Origin: Lineus longissimus
Taxonomy: Eukaryota > Nemertea > Pilidiophora > Heteronemertea > Lineidae
Direction of reading: 5' to 3'
Assembly (NCBI RefSeq): GCF_910592395.1
Contig: NC_088309.1
Span: 10,668,501-10,732,500, forward strand
Length of the DNA: 64,000 bases
This document shows positions 11,044 through 24,048 of this stretch, in pieces; the stretch's first letter is position 1, and each line of letters opens with the position of its first letter. The notes beneath the pieces are model-generated. The model was not told the DNA's origin and did no database searches. It saw nothing but the letters and a program-made list of their open reading frames with translations. The translations under genes and the position numbers were made by a program.

Positions 11044-12410
11044 CTGAAGCAAGAGAAAAGACAAGGTTTACATACTATGAGCATTGTTACATGCCACTAT
11101 GGTTAGGCACCAATGGGGTGACTGTCCCTCGAGTCCTTCTTCAGCAGGTAGGAGAATTAAGCCATTGCAATGAAACCTTTAATCACCTAGATGGGGACCA
11201 GAGAGTTTGCTTAAAGGCACAAGACACACGGAATTTCCCTTTTATGTTTCATTCAAAGGATGCATCAATAACTAAAGTGACTTGCCCAAGGTAACAAGGA
11301 ATGTCTGGGTCTGTGAACGACTCACAATGCACTACAAGTGAATTCCCTAGATTGGGCGACTGCAACATCCTATTATCCAAGTGTTACATGGTCTCCATAC
11401 TATTCTCTTCACAGTTTTTGATTCCAAGTACTGTTTAGAGGTGGCAGCATTCAAATTCACCAATTGCATTATCCTCAGCTAATCACGCAACAAGAGAAGG
11501 GTGTGTTGTTTACATTATAGCGCATGTCGCAGAAGAAAAAAAAACTATATCAAAATGACGAAAGGAAAATTCTACCGATAAACGATAAAGGTACATATTA
11601 ACACTTTCAGGTGGTTTTCATTTTTATAGGATTTGCTTTTCACATACTGCCCACTCAGGAGTGTTCGTCACCATTGAGACACCCGCGATTCTCAAATACC
11701 AATATCGCAGAATAGGTGCAATGAAGCTAAAATTAAGCTTCTCTACACTGTGCTGCCATCATATGTTGGTACCTGTATTAGTCAGTTTTTTTGCCATTGC
11801 GCTCACATAGAATTGACTAGCCAATTCAAAGATGATTTGGCCTAACTTTCGATTGGAATTATATCGAAAACAGCCTTTTTGTTGACATTAGAACATACTC
11901 ACACAAAGAAGTCAAATATGAAACTAGCAAATTCGAACACTGATGATATGTATATATGAAAGTGTGTCGACCAAAACAACATAAGCAAATAGCGCTAGAT
12001 TAAATGACATTCCACTCCGTGGTATATAACTCCACTGAATAAAAGCCACACACCTTCAACTCCAATAGCTGAGAGGATTTAAGAGGACTTATACTAAAAA
12101 CAGTTTGAAACGGTTTTTAATATAGTCCTTGCCAATATCTGGCAAAATATCAAAGAATTTTGAATTATGTGATATTTCGCTTGTCACATTCGGTGCAAAA
12201 CATATACACAGCCCCTCATTATTTGCAGCGAAGTAGCCTTTTTAATAATGGGACATCAGTACCAATAATAGCCCCCCCCCCCTCTTCATATTGGAGGCTG
12301 GAAACAAACAAAGGTGTCATCTGATCCAGAGTAAAAACAGAAAATCAGTCACACTAGCGATGGCAAATGAGCTTCTTTGGAAAGAACTCGAGCAGAGAAT
12401 ATCAATTCAC
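11044..12410. other. Intron, 1.4 kb
   Basis: No repeat element or exon was recognised apart from a short poly(C) run near 12271. Confidence 0.6.
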
Positions 12411-12536
12411 CTGTATCGTGTTCTCTTTTTCGCGCATGTCTTTTGCGTATTTTTGCTCGAGACTGCTCAGCTTTTGTGATAATTCGCCACGTTCAGTCGT
12501 CACTTCTTCGAGTCTTTTCATCGCCGTATCCAGTTT
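12411..12536 (-). CDS. Coiled-coil gene exon (42 codons)
   Basis: The exon is 126 bp, phase 0 to 0, with acceptor TCATTGACAG|AAACTG and donor ATACAG|GTGAAT. The peptide KLDTAMKRLEEVTTER to MREKENTIQ has Leu/Met/Ala at heptad-like spacing and no Pro or Gly apart from one Gly, as expected for a rod segment. Confidence 0.85.
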
Positions 12537-13120
12537 CTGTCAATGAAGAAAAGAGAGATAATCACAGAAATGCTCGATGATAATCTTCGCAAAAACAGTA
12601 ATGCGATCATAGCTAACAACAAGTGTTGCAGAGGATTGGTCACAGAAATAGTACTGATTCTTTCAAAGGGCATTGACAAGGAATCAAGTTTTTCTGAAGC
12701 GGTACAAAAGGTTAAGACTTCTATCACAGATAAGCTTTTTATACAGGGTATCCCAAAAGCATTACGATAAGAACAAAATCATGCACTAAGTCCTTATATG
12801 CTCGGATGCCTGTAACCTTCTGACATGTACAAATGTAGGATATGCAACAGCCAATTAACATCACCACATGCAAATGCCACAATAAAATTGGGATTTGTAG
12901 GTGAAATTTGTTATAATGTTGGAGCTAATCCCTCAGAACAATCGGTGCCAAAACTCATTGAACTGCAGGTTTATCATATGACAAATCTACCCATTCAAAT
13001 TCAAGGAAATATTTTGCTTGAAATCCAAAAATTCAATTTTCAGGAACAATTTACCACATAAAATTCCCTGGTTTTATTTGCACCGCACATATTTCCTAAA
13101 ACTACAAAGTGCTTCCACCT

Positions 13121-13448
13121 TTTTATTATTATTATTTATTATTTATTAAATCCAAATAAACAAAATTACATATTGAGACAATTGCCAGGGCTTAGGCTGA
13201 AAGCATTAATAGCCCTGGTTACAATGGTATACAAAGAACAAGTTAAATCAAGATAAGGTAACATACTTTGAATGGAAAGAAAGGGATGCAAGTAAAGGTA
13301 AAGTAACACAAATAGTTATAGTTTGTACAAAGGTAGTGATTGATGAGGGGTTCCATTGATCTGGCACTAGTTACCAGAAAAGGCGATAATATTACTGAGA
13401 AAAGTGGCTGTTTTTTCTACAACAAGCCTGTTTGGCTTCCACCTCATG
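13121..13448 (-). mobile_element. 5'-truncated retroposon (LINE-like 3' tail) with 12-bp target duplication
   Basis: The 12-bp word GTGCTTCCACCT occurs directly before (13109-13120) and directly after (13449-13460) the insert. On the minus strand the insert ends in an (AATAAT)n/A-rich tail, seen on the plus strand as TTTTTATTATTATTATTTATT. No reverse transcriptase is left. Long variable target duplications and an A-rich tail show target-primed retrotransposition, so a LINE 3' UTR or a LINE-mobilised SINE. Confidence 0.75.
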
Positions 13449-13498
13449 GTGCTTCCACCTGATGGTGACCACATGAACTAGTATTTGGCCAAACTGAC

Positions 13499-13663
13499 CT
13501 CCTCTGTAGCATCCAATCGATTCCTATATTTCTTCTGCTCATTAAACAAGTCCTCCTTGGTTGCAAGCAGTGTCTTCTGCAGTTCGTCACGTTCCATCTG
13601 AAGGGCGTCCTTGTTGCTCACCTCCGATTGCAATACATCACGTTCAGCCATCATACGCTTACA
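13499..13663 (-). CDS. Coiled-coil gene exon (55 codons)
   Basis: The exon is 165 bp, phase 0 to 0, with acceptor GTTTTCTTCTAG|TGT and donor GAGGAG|GTCAGT. It encodes CKRMMAERDVLQSEV through KKYRNRLDATEE, continuous heptad-like coiled coil. The last bases of the acceptor and the first of the exon are repeated 113 bp upstream by a tandem duplication (13657-13883), so a decoy acceptor exists. A retroposon tail sits just past the donor side at 13121-13448. Confidence 0.85.
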
Positions 13664-13883
13664 CTAGAAGAAAACAAAAAAGGATTAAATATTCGAAGGT
13701 GGCTCTGACCAGATCAATTCTGGTCAATAATTGAGCAAATCACACTAAAGGCCTGATTCCACTATGGTAGCTTACACTAGAAGAAAACAAAAACATTAAA
13801 TGACATTCGAAGGCGGCTCTGACCAGATCAATTCTGGTCAATAATTGAGCAAATTACACTAAAGGCCTGATTCCACTTTGGTA
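13657..13883 (+). repeat. 113-bp tandem duplication covering a splice acceptor
   Basis: Copy 1 (13657-13769) begins GCTTACACTAGAAGAAAAC at the exon/intron border. Copy 2 starts at 13770 with the same word. Both end GCCTGATTCCACT(A/T)TGGTA. The duplication copies the last few exon bases and the TTCTTCTAG acceptor of the exon at 13499-13663. Confidence 0.85.
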
Positions 13884-16560
13884 TTTCCCCACTGCAGTCA
13901 CTGCAGCAGGAAAACAACACAGGGCCCCCGCGATTATTTGGTAATCATGAGTACCAGGCTCTTTCAGTTGGCGTCTTTTAATGATATTTCCCACCGACCA
14001 TCCTAGCAAGTGATTCGAATTATCAAATATCCACCGGGGCCGACCATAGTTTGTCGCAGTGATCAGATCACAGAAAACTGTTGAATCCTTGCCTAGGTGG
14101 CACGAATCGATTGTTACCAATCTGCCACAAGTCAGCTCTTTTGTGACAAATGGTTCAGTTTTTTTGTGGCTTTCGCTTAATCAATCAGCGTTGTCAATCA
14201 ATTATCATTACCATCTACAATGTATCATCACCTCGGGACTAATAACACACCACAATACCAATCAGGTATCATAAAGATCCGAACTGGCTCTTGGCGTTTT
14301 CAGAAGTAAATGGCTATGTTCCTTTGGGTGGCTGTGCGTAAACTACTGGTCCAATTTCTTTAAAGTCTCATTTTCTTACATGTAATATTGCGAACCAAGA
14401 GAATTTTCCCATCTCTGGGCTCCTATGAAGAAAAAAAAAATTTGGAAACCTTTGATAATTAAACTGTGTTGGGTCCAAAAATTTGATTTCAGAAAAAAAC
14501 AAAGTTTGTAGACATCGGCAACGTTAGTTCTCACACTGCTACCCAAAAGGATGTCATAATTTACTTCTGAATAAGTCTGTAGTCTGTATCACAGCAACGC
14601 ACACACCTGTGAAAGACTAACAACGTGCCATTCTCGCAAAGAGAAACAGCGATGCATACCACCAAACGACCAATGGAGTCTATAAGGAAACAGCTAACTA
14701 TATTTGCCAAGATAAGCCAGTAATCACATTAAAGATAATGGGTTTACCACCCTTATATTTTTTGTCCATTACTAGTTCATTCTTTGATGCTAAAGACTTG
14801 CTTAGCCCAAGGCTGCAAGGAGCGCATATCCTGTCTTTTAATTACCATCTCTTGTCACATATAGGTACAACAGAAGGATGGGGTTGCTATACCGGGGATT
14901 GCAAGGAGTAGGTTCAACCAAAGGATGGAGTTGCCATACCGGGGATTACAAGGAGTAGGCAGGCCTACACTAGAAGGATGTGGTTGCTGTACTGGGGATT
15001 GCAAGGAGTAGGTGGGCCTACACTAGAATGATGGGGTTGCAATACCAGGGATTGCAAGGAGTAGGCAGGCCTACAGTAAAAGGATGGAGTTGCTATACCG
15101 GGGTCTGCAAGGAGTAGGCAGGCCTACACTAGAAGGATGGGGTTGCCATACCGGGGATTGCAAGGAGTACGTTCAACCAAAGGATGGGGTTGCCATACCG
15201 GGGATTGTAAGGAGTAGGTAGGCCTACACTAGAAGGATGGGGTTGCTATACCGGGGATTGCAAGGAGTAGGTTCAACCAAAGGATGGGGTTGCCATACCA
15301 GGGATTGCACGGAGTAGGTAGGCCTACACTGGAAGGATGGGGTTGCTATACCGGGGATTGCAAGGAGTAGGTTCAACCAAAGGATGGGGTTGCCATACCG
15401 GGGATTGCAAGGAGTAGGTAGGCCTACACTAGAAGGATGGGGTTGCCATACCGGGGATTGCAAGGAGTAGGTAGGCCTACACTAGAAGGATGGGGTTGCC
15501 ATACCGGGGATTGCAAGGAGTAGGTAGGCCTACACTAGAAGGATGGGGTTGCCATACTGGGGATTGCAAGGAGTAGGTAGGCCTACACTAGAAGGATGGG
15601 GTTGCCATACCGGGGATTGCAAGGACTGACAATTATTTTCTAATCATGAACCTTCTACTATTTGCATTTGCTCTACTTTTTTGCACTTGCTTTACCTGGA
15701 ATACATGTAGCCTGGAGAATATTTCTTCTAAAGATTTAGTGAGTGGGTTTTACATGCCAGCAGGGTTGGGTACCAATTAGGTTGATCGATTTATCCATAT
15801 TTTACGTTCTTCAAATTTTTTGGAAACCAGTTGACCTTTATCATGGCTTTTATACCTGTTTTTGCATCATATGGGCAAATCCAGTGTTTCCTGTCTCCCC
15901 CTTTTAATCACCATCTCTAAAGTTGTCACGTACAACGGGAAGATGTAATGGAGAAATTAAGTGACGCAGCCTTCTCTTCTCCAATTACTGTTAATGAATG
16001 TGATCTTATAACTGTCTGGTTTACCTTTATCATTAGCTTCACAGCTTCTTACTTATATACAGCTGTTTACAAAACCATGCTAAAAGTGGATGTGCATCCT
16101 TCTAACCGATCCTCAATTAGCAAGGAGGGCCATTTTTTCCAAAGGTTACAGGACATTTGGCTTTTTAAATTCTTTCTTTATGCTTCTGATACGGAAAGGT
16201 TTAACAGACCTCATGCAAGAGAGTGTTTGAGGTAGTCACCCCCTTTTATAATTTTCATGGGTTATACCCTTTAACTCATAAATCTAACATGTAAGGCACA
16301 CCTAATAAGGTGTTTCCACTGTTCTGAGCTAGAAGGCAGAAGGCCTTAAGCAGGAAAGATCTTGTAGATTTTACTATACTATCCAACTGATAATGAAGAA
16401 TTGAATTTGTTATTTTTGATAAACAAACAGTAGAGAGTAGAGATTGAATCTGAAAGACACGGCTTTACACCAAACTGGCTAAATGTTATCAGCATCAGCT
16501 TATTTTGAGATGGTCCCTATCGTGATAAAGACCGATATCAAACCACGACAACCCACGTAC
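13664..16560. other. Intron, 2.9 kb
   Basis: Contains the second copy of the 113-bp duplication and the 14.9-15.6 kb satellite. At 14445-14505 a stretch near AAACTGTGTTGGGTCCAAA recurs inverted at about 19290-19345, so both belong to some dispersed repeat. The rest shows nothing recognised. Confidence 0.55.
14872..15627 (+). repeat. Satellite with alternating 53- and 47-bp units, about 15 copies
   Basis: A shared core (AAGGATGGGGTTGCCATACC then GGGGATTGCAAGGAGTAGG) is joined by one of two linkers: TAGGCCTACACTAG (53-bp unit) or TTCAACCAA (47-bp unit). The two linkers alternate in the middle of the array and the long one dominates at the right, indicating higher-order turnover. Confidence 0.95.
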
Positions 16561-16732
16561 CTCCTCTGGATTCATCCCGATATCCTCAAACTCGCGCAAT
16601 CTCTCGTTGTGATCTTTTACTTGGTCATCCAGATCACGTAGCCGTTTCTTTCTCTTCATGATGTCCGTCTGAATCTCGTCCAGTTCAGTTGCCGCATTGT
16701 CTCGTTTGAATTCTGTCAACATCAGCTCGGTT
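16561..16732 (-). CDS. Coiled-coil gene exon (57 codons)
   Basis: The exon is 172 bp. The acceptor is ATTTTTCAG|AACC (phase 2 entry, completing Arg) and the donor is GAGGAG|GTACGT (phase 0). The peptide TELMLTEFKRDNAATEL continues through a basic stretch (MKRKKRLRDL) to FEDIGMNPEE. The GMNP turn is a likely short break in the coiled coil. The intron upstream is 11.9 kb, the longest inside the gene. Confidence 0.85.
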
Positions 16733-18299
16733 CTGAAAAATGATAACCAACGGTTAAAGCATGTGACATACGGCACGGCACGTTTGTGAGACAATATCTT
16801 GTATTTCGTGTTTCGTAACTGAAATTGAAGAAAGCTTTCTGACAACAAAACACACATTGGTGTGGTCTTTCAAAGGTGTCGCACTGACTGCATAGAGGTT
16901 GCTTTGCTTTTCAGATAACCTGAGCATGGATATCCCCCAAATGTTTTTCTAACCGAAAAATATTTGATATAGGAAATAGTTCTGATGTAGAACCGCATTG
17001 CGTATTATTCCTTTTAGCTTTTCATCTTTCAAACTGCAAATTCCAAAACAAAATTTCCAACAAAATCATTTTTGTAAACAAACAACTCTTGTACAAAACA
17101 TGCCACAATCACATTCCATGATGGTAGCTAAAGTTATTCATAAAATATTTTACAAAAATATCCATTACACTAATGATTTCCTCATAAAGAAGGCCATCAA
17201 GTTGCAGAAAAATCAATAACATGAAGATATACACCAATATGCAGAAAATCTTTGAGAATGAATTCTTCATATACATGTAGATATTTTTTCAGCAACTAAA
17301 GGGAAACTGAAGTAAAAGGAAAACTTGCCTGAGTGCTTTTCTCAAAAAGACTGTTTTTTGATGATTAGAATTTTGCAAATTTCCCATGCAAGTTGTTTAT
17401 TTGCTGGATGTGCAAACACGCAACAGTTTTTGCCATTGTGTAATTAATTTTCCCACTGGAATCTCCAGGATTCTATTAGATGGCTAAGCCACCAGTTAAA
17501 ATCTCAGTCAAGGCAACTTATTTCTTTCTGTATCGGCAAAGCTTTTGCAAGATTATTACCAGGGCTTGGATAATGATCCACCAATCCTGCATGACCTGAG
17601 GACAAATATTGGAAGTTGAATCTGAGATTCTTCAGGCTATTTATCAAACATCACACAAGCAACTAGCGTCAGAAGATCAAAAACATCTGCTAGTACCAAA
17701 GGGTTTCAGATTAAAACGTGTGTTTTCCCTTCAAGATTAAGGAAATGGCATCCAATATCACCCACTCAGTTATGATATAAATTCTCTCATCCCTTCAGGA
17801 CCTGCTTCCATACAAGGACTACGAAAACTGCAGCCTCCTTGACAAACAGGCATTATTTCTCAACAAGAGCAAATTAATCCTGGCAACAGCTAATGCGAAT
17901 CTCAGCAACATTCTACTGGTTATTTCAACCATTTACTTAAATCCTCCCAATGGGGCTTGCGTATTCCGGTTCATCTTCCAGGACAAGAGTCAGAACATCT
18001 GACATCCCTCGGGAATAATCCCTCAATGACATCTGACAAGCTATCAAATAGTTTCCCTGCAAAGGACTGCAACTTAGAAAGGACAGATAAGACAGTTAGC
18101 TGATTTACAATGGAGATTGCCATGACTCGACCTTAGCAAATCGGCACCGATAAAAGAAATTTCGGGTAAAGAGTCTTGACAGTATGGGACAGAGGCTGCG
18201 ATTCTGAACTGAGATAAACATTGGGACCCAAGAGTGGCATCCCAAGACAACAAGAGCAACGCAAAATGTGGCATATGCCCCCAAAGAGTTGGAAATGAA

Positions 18300-18336
18300 A
18301 TTCAAGATGGCCGCCATGGCGACCATATTGAATATT
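18300..18336. promoter_or_regulatory. YY1-like motif within an imperfect palindrome
   Basis: ATTCAAGATGGCCGCCATGG is followed by CGACCATATTGAAT, an imperfect inverted pair. CAAGATGGCNGC matches the known YY1 core. A similar word lies at 32898. The function is unproven; it could be a relic of a repeat. Confidence 0.3.
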
Positions 18337-19828
18337 GTGAGGTGATTTTTGAAAGGAACCTTCTCGACACCCTCTTCCCGAAATCAATAGAAACCAATCA
18401 AGAATGTGCTAAATTTCAAAGGAAACCTTACCCCAGTCACGTCCAACAAGCCCCAAAATATATATCGGCTCACTCGACCAAGGCATTTGTTTGATAATTC
18501 ATGGAAACAAATATTGACCCCCCAAGCATGGCCATGACCTAATGGACCCCCCCCCCCCAGCAATCACGATATTTTTCAAGAAACCCTGTCATTCATTGAT
18601 AGATCCTAAACTTTTCATGAGTTGATGTATTCGTAGCTTGTTACGAAATAAGCGCAAAAGGTTTGCTCCCTAATGAAACATGATATGCCAATTTTCACAA
18701 CCATTCCATCCCCTAGGGTGGTGTGTACCCTAATCAAGTAGAGATAAATGAAGGTTATGACAAAAGGCAAGGTGACATGCGAGCCAGTTAGTCGCTGTGA
18801 TGGGTTAAATTACAAGCTTGACTGCAGTGTGACATGTTATTGTCTCCAATCCCTAGGCCGACAATATATGAGAACATGATACATCATATTGGTGACAATT
18901 GCTCCACCCGTAGCCACCACCGTTTGCCAACATAATCATCTTTTATCAGATATGAGGCCATGTCAATTTATCTCTTGGATAGCTTGCATTATGATAATTT
19001 AACCCTTTGTAACACAATTGAAAGCATATCCACTGTTTTATGATGTACAAGATATTCTCAAGTTATTTGGGTGCCCATGCTATCAAGAATTGATGAAGAC
19101 TTTATTGATTCTTGATTTTTTGTATAGAAGTGTAGAATATCCTCTTGGGGGCTAGCACTCAGCCTTATTTGCAGAAAATATTTGTAAATGAAAACAGATT
19201 TTTTGAAAATTTGTCATAAAAGGATTTTTCACGAGGTAAAAGTGTGTGTCCTTTTGATCCACTGTGTGAAAGGTTCATTGTGTCAATTTCTTCAATGTCT
19301 AGTTTTTTCCTAAATCAGATTTTTAGACCCAACACAGTTTCCAGGTTAAAGTGGACCTAATTACTTCTGAAAAAGCCTGTAGGGCACCCACCCTTTCTCA
19401 GTTTTTTCGATCGACCTCTTTACCAGTTCATGACAGAGTACCTGACCAAGACGATGTCCATTTATTCATAGACACAGCACCGCACTAAGCAACCGTATGA
19501 ATGAATAATCACCAAGAAGAACACGACGCTTAGGGCAAACAGGTAGGCTTGTGCTTGCACTTAAAGGCACTGGGCAGACAGGACCGTCTACCCGGGTAGA
19601 TTAATCCTATGTCAGTATGACAGTCTTGAACCGACAATTCTATTGGATAAATGTCGGTTGGACTTTTTAAAATGTACAAGACAGTCTCAAGCCATCACAG
19701 TGGCCTCTCAATTGACCAGTAGCCAAAAGTACAATGAGCAATCCATTAGTGGTTGTCCCAATTTATACCCCACGGGTTGAACTTTCATTTCACCCCAAAT
19801 CTCGGCTACCCCCTCAGGTCTGGCATAC

Positions 19829-21320
19829 CCCTCACCGAAAGGCAGTGCACTGAAAATGACTGCATCACACTGCTTTTGACTGAAACCCCCACTGCATATG
19901 ACTGTCTTAGGCATATCATTTTTTCTTAATGTTTTAAAACCACTGATTTTGACTGAAAGACCACTGCAAAGCACTGCCACTTGCATTATGAACGACGTAT
20001 TTCAAAAACACTGCCTATGACTGAAAGACCACTGATTTCCACTTCTCCAACTCTGATCGAAACCCGTGGCATTTTCAACATGACTGAAAACCACTGCTTT
20101 ATGACTGGTGAGATTAAGACTTGATGGCAGTGTAAAGCAGTGGTAATTGCAGTCAAATTCAGTGTTAAATATCACCCATAATGCAACCTGAGACAGGAAG
20201 CTAGTATTAAGTTTGAATTTGATAGTCAAACATTCAAGAAATCATGGTAGCTCTTCATATTTCTCGATATTTACCCGAATTTCAATATGAGAAGAGGGGA
20301 GTTTTAGTCAGTTTGAATTGGAACACATAAGGAGCCAAATGAATGCAAAAAGGGTAACCTGGACAGACACTGAAGTTGTATTTTCAGCAAATCAAGAAGG
20401 CTGTAGGCCCTATAGGTGTTGTAATGCATGCAACACTGCAAGATATCTGCATGTATCTTCATGCATCTACTGTAGGCCCTATAGGTGTTAATTGTAATGT
20501 ATACACTGCAAATTATCTGCATGGGAGCTCAATACACATCAATCAGTAGATCATTATTCTACAGGCCGTGTGCAGTTACTTTATTTGGACGTCAATTTGA
20601 TCTAGCTTTAATCCCTGACATCACTGACAGTAGCTATGTGCCATGTGTCGTTTCAATTGTCTAGTAACCCATCTGACCACTGTCATTATGACAAAGTTTG
20701 CAATGACGTAGGTCAAGGATGTGAATTTGTCATCTTTTTACTGTGTCACGTCATCATACAATGGCGATGTTCTCTATTTGTTCAGATGACGTCATCACTG
20801 CCATATTGGACGCAAACACACCGTCTAAAAAGTAAAATAGGACAGCAAAAGTAACAGTTCGTGCCTGCATGCCATTAAATAAATTATTCATATTAACACT
20901 GAAAATGACTGCTCCCTCCAAGAGGTTTTGGAAATGGCAGTCAAAATCAGTGGTGTTTCAGTGTGGATTCAGTGTGCTGCGAAATATTTAAATTAACACT
21001 GAACCCCACTGCCAGCCCTGTGCATGATGCATAGTGAGGAGTCATTTTCAGTGTCAAAAGCAGTGGAAATCAGTCAGCCTAAATATTTAAATGAGCACTG
21101 CTTTTGACTGCCTTACCACTGATTTTGACTGTCTTACCACTGCTTATGACTCCCTAACCTCTATTTTTGATTGCTGTATAACTGTATGCTTTGGTATTGC
21201 GTGACTGAAAAACACTCCCTATGACTGCTTTCCACTGATTTCAACACTGCCATAAAAATGTGAGGTAACACTGCAACCTGACTGAATCCTGACTGATATC
21301 ACACTGCTTTTCGGTGAGGG
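19829..21320. mobile_element. 1.49-kb non-autonomous TIR element with dense subterminal motif arrays
   Basis: Both ends read inward CCCTCACCGAAAAGCAGTG (the left end has one mismatch). About 330 bp inside the left end and 425 bp inside the right end hold dozens of CACTG(C/A)TTTTGACTG-type words and their complements. The middle (about 20170-20890) carries a 2-copy repeat (TGTAGGCCCTATAGGTGTT) and no transposase ORF. I see no certain target duplication and do not recognise the superfamily. Confidence 0.65.
20404..20523 (+). repeat. Two-copy ~65-bp tandem repeat inside the TIR element
   Basis: TGTAGGCCCTATAGGTGTT followed by GTAATG(C/T)AT...CACTGCAA...ATCTGCATG occurs twice, near 20401 and 20470. 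Confidence 0.75.
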
Positions 21321-21670
21321 ACGTTTTAGCAACCACCCTTTCAGTGTTTGGTGAGGCAACATGTATCTTCAGTTCGGCATCAATTTCTTGACTAATTGGT
21401 ACTCACAGAATGTTGCTTTGGAACTGCCACTTGGCGTAAATTGCAGGCAGGCACCAATCTGACTACAGATTGAAATTTGGACTCAACCTTCCAAATTTAA
21501 TTTTGATGACCTCTCTGAGTACTTTCATTAGTTCAAATCTGATTCTTCACTGTCTAGATGTTCCAATATGCAATTTCCTTTATGAGAGACAGGATGAAGA
21601 ATGCACTTCCAGGCAGCCAAACTTTTGCGGATCTTAGTTTGTTGAGATACATGTACCATTCCCAAAGTTA

Positions 21671-22170
21671 CTTGACATCAACTCATATCACCTCGGGTAC
21701 ACATCATCCTTACTGAACTCAATCCATCAGACGACCAGTAGACAGTGACTTGCTTATCCGGCTTGTGATGATGACACTTTGACGGTGGAGGAAATTGCCT
21801 GTATTGGCAATGGCTCGATGAAAACGACCAGTTCTCACAAGTGTGAGTGCTGAACCTTGCCCAAACTGAGAATGAGGTACAGAAAACAGATTAACTAAGA
21901 AAGCTGCTGCTGACTTGACCAAAAGTTAAGTTGAATTTGGAAGGATGCGCTTTTAAATGTTGTCAACATGCTTGAATCATTTTGGAGATGGAATACCACT
22001 TTCACTTGACATCAACATGTATTGCCTCTGCACAAATCATCCCGACTGAACTCAATCAATCAAAAGTCTAGTAGACAGTGACTTTTGATCATCCGGCTAA
22101 CCTCCGATCATGACATTTCCACCGCAAAAATCGTCTGTATTGGTGATGGTTCGACAAAAACAACCTGCAT
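21671..22170 (+). repeat. Diverged direct duplication, copies ~330 bp apart
   Basis: CTTGACATCAACTCATAT...CTGAACTCAATCCATCAGAC...CCTGTATTGGCAATGGCTCGA near 21671-21832 is matched by CTTGACATCAACATGTAT...CTGAACTCAATCAATCAAAA...TCTGTATTGGTGATGGTTCGA near 22003-22165. Confidence 0.6.
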
Positions 22171-24048
22171 CCTATTTGCTATTAGTGCAGTGCTTTGGAA
22201 TGGAGTATGATCGAAGTGTCCGCCTTCTAGCTGATGATATATGGTGTTTGCCCAAAACACCTAGTATCAGCCCTAAAAAATACTTCCCAATTGACTATAA
22301 TGTCACACCACTCCATTTTCTTCACCACTGCATGGATCTGCCCCTAGATGAAATAAATCAATGGCATCAAGAACCTTATCTGTATCTTTTGTTCAGTGAA
22401 GAACTTTGAGATAAAGTTCAAGAAATGTCAACAGTTTTTCTTCTCCAATCCAAATATGGGAAAATGAAAATGGAGACAAAAGGATTTTGATATGTGTTAA
22501 AATGTCTGTATGGAACATATAATAAAGGGGAATTGAAGGCAGGGGGGACAACAAAATATCAATCATTGAGATTCTTGCCTCTTTACCATTGCTTACTGGA
22601 CACACAGAGCACAGTCGTTAAAACCTCATCATTTTCACTAACTTTTCTTTTTTAAATGCGCAGCAGAAAGATTTCCAAAGGGAATGAACATCCTAATGAA
22701 ATTCTCATCATCTCCTGGCACTGACGCAGCTTTCGATTTCTTTCCGCACTTAATCTTATTTTGATTGTCATATGTCATCAGTGTATGACATCAGGTGTCA
22801 GCGGCCATCCACTTGAACCGTAGCTGTAGGGTATATGAAGAGGTTCCTATGGGCGACATGGTAATTGGAGTGATGAGCATTTTCGTTGATTTTTTTAGAG
22901 ACGAATAAGAAAAAGGGGAGCTGAGGATCAACTTCCTAAAACATTTCAGACCGAATAATATCAGTTGGCAACAACTTGAGGAGTTAACATAATGTACTTG
23001 AACCAGGGGAGTACGGCATATAAAGACGTCCTACATGTATGGACATGGAAATTTGAGACACGAGTTCTTATAAAACATGTTTTTCGGAGACGTCTGGAGG
23101 CAGTTGACCCCTGCCCCCCCGCCGCCGCCGCCGCGTAAAATATAGCCCTGGCAACATGAAAATAATGCAGCGCTGAAATAAATGGGGCCTTAAGCCACTT
23201 ATTGATATTTAAGATCCTTTGATGCTGTAGTTAGACAAGAAGATTATTTTCATCAAGTTCAAAGCATTTTCAAGCAGTTTCAGCATTTCAAATGGCTGTA
23301 CGCTGCATCCAGCTTACATGTAACTTAATAGCGTTGAATGTTTTGTAATGGAATACTTGAAACAGCATCTGCCTTAACGTTCTTTTCTTAGCAGTCAAGC
23401 AGAGGAGTACACACTGCTGCGTCAAGGTAATACCATTGAGCTTAATACTACTGACAAAAATTACATTTATGAGGGATATTTTAACATTAAAGCGTTGCAA
23501 AATTTAATTTAATACCATTTTTCCAAAAGTTGTATTCCCTTATCTTGATAAATGTCGTTCATTATTGATTGATAGGCTCACAATCCGAAATGTTGCTTTA
23601 CTATAGTAAATGTTGCACACAGCCATGCATGTTACTTTTGACCAGTGCCATATTACCTTTGACCATTAATGTTGTAAATGCTTCTTCTGACCAGTACCAA
23701 ATGACAATCGATGAGACCTAAGACCAGAACAGTGGCGATCAAAATACACGCCAACGGCTATTTGACGCAGCCTCATCTCTTGGTGTTTAAATGTAAACAG
23801 CACATTGGAAAGAAGATGAGAAATCGGCCAATGGGGAATCTAGGTGATGGGGTTTTAATGAAAAGCACACACCAGCTGCCTTTTTCTTTCTGACTGTCAG
23901 CTCTATTGTCAAGGGAACAATGTCCAGCTGCAGGCAAAAATCCAATAAGCAAACAACATGACCAAGGAGGATTAGCTGGAGTGAATGAGGTTGAGGACAG
24001 AGGTGTATAGCAAGAAGAGTCAACTCAGAGAAGCACATTGCCATTGGC

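Noticed and set aside
14872-15627. Regularly spaced repeats as a possible CRISPR array
   Set aside because: The units are contiguous satellite copies without unique spacers, in a eukaryotic genome.
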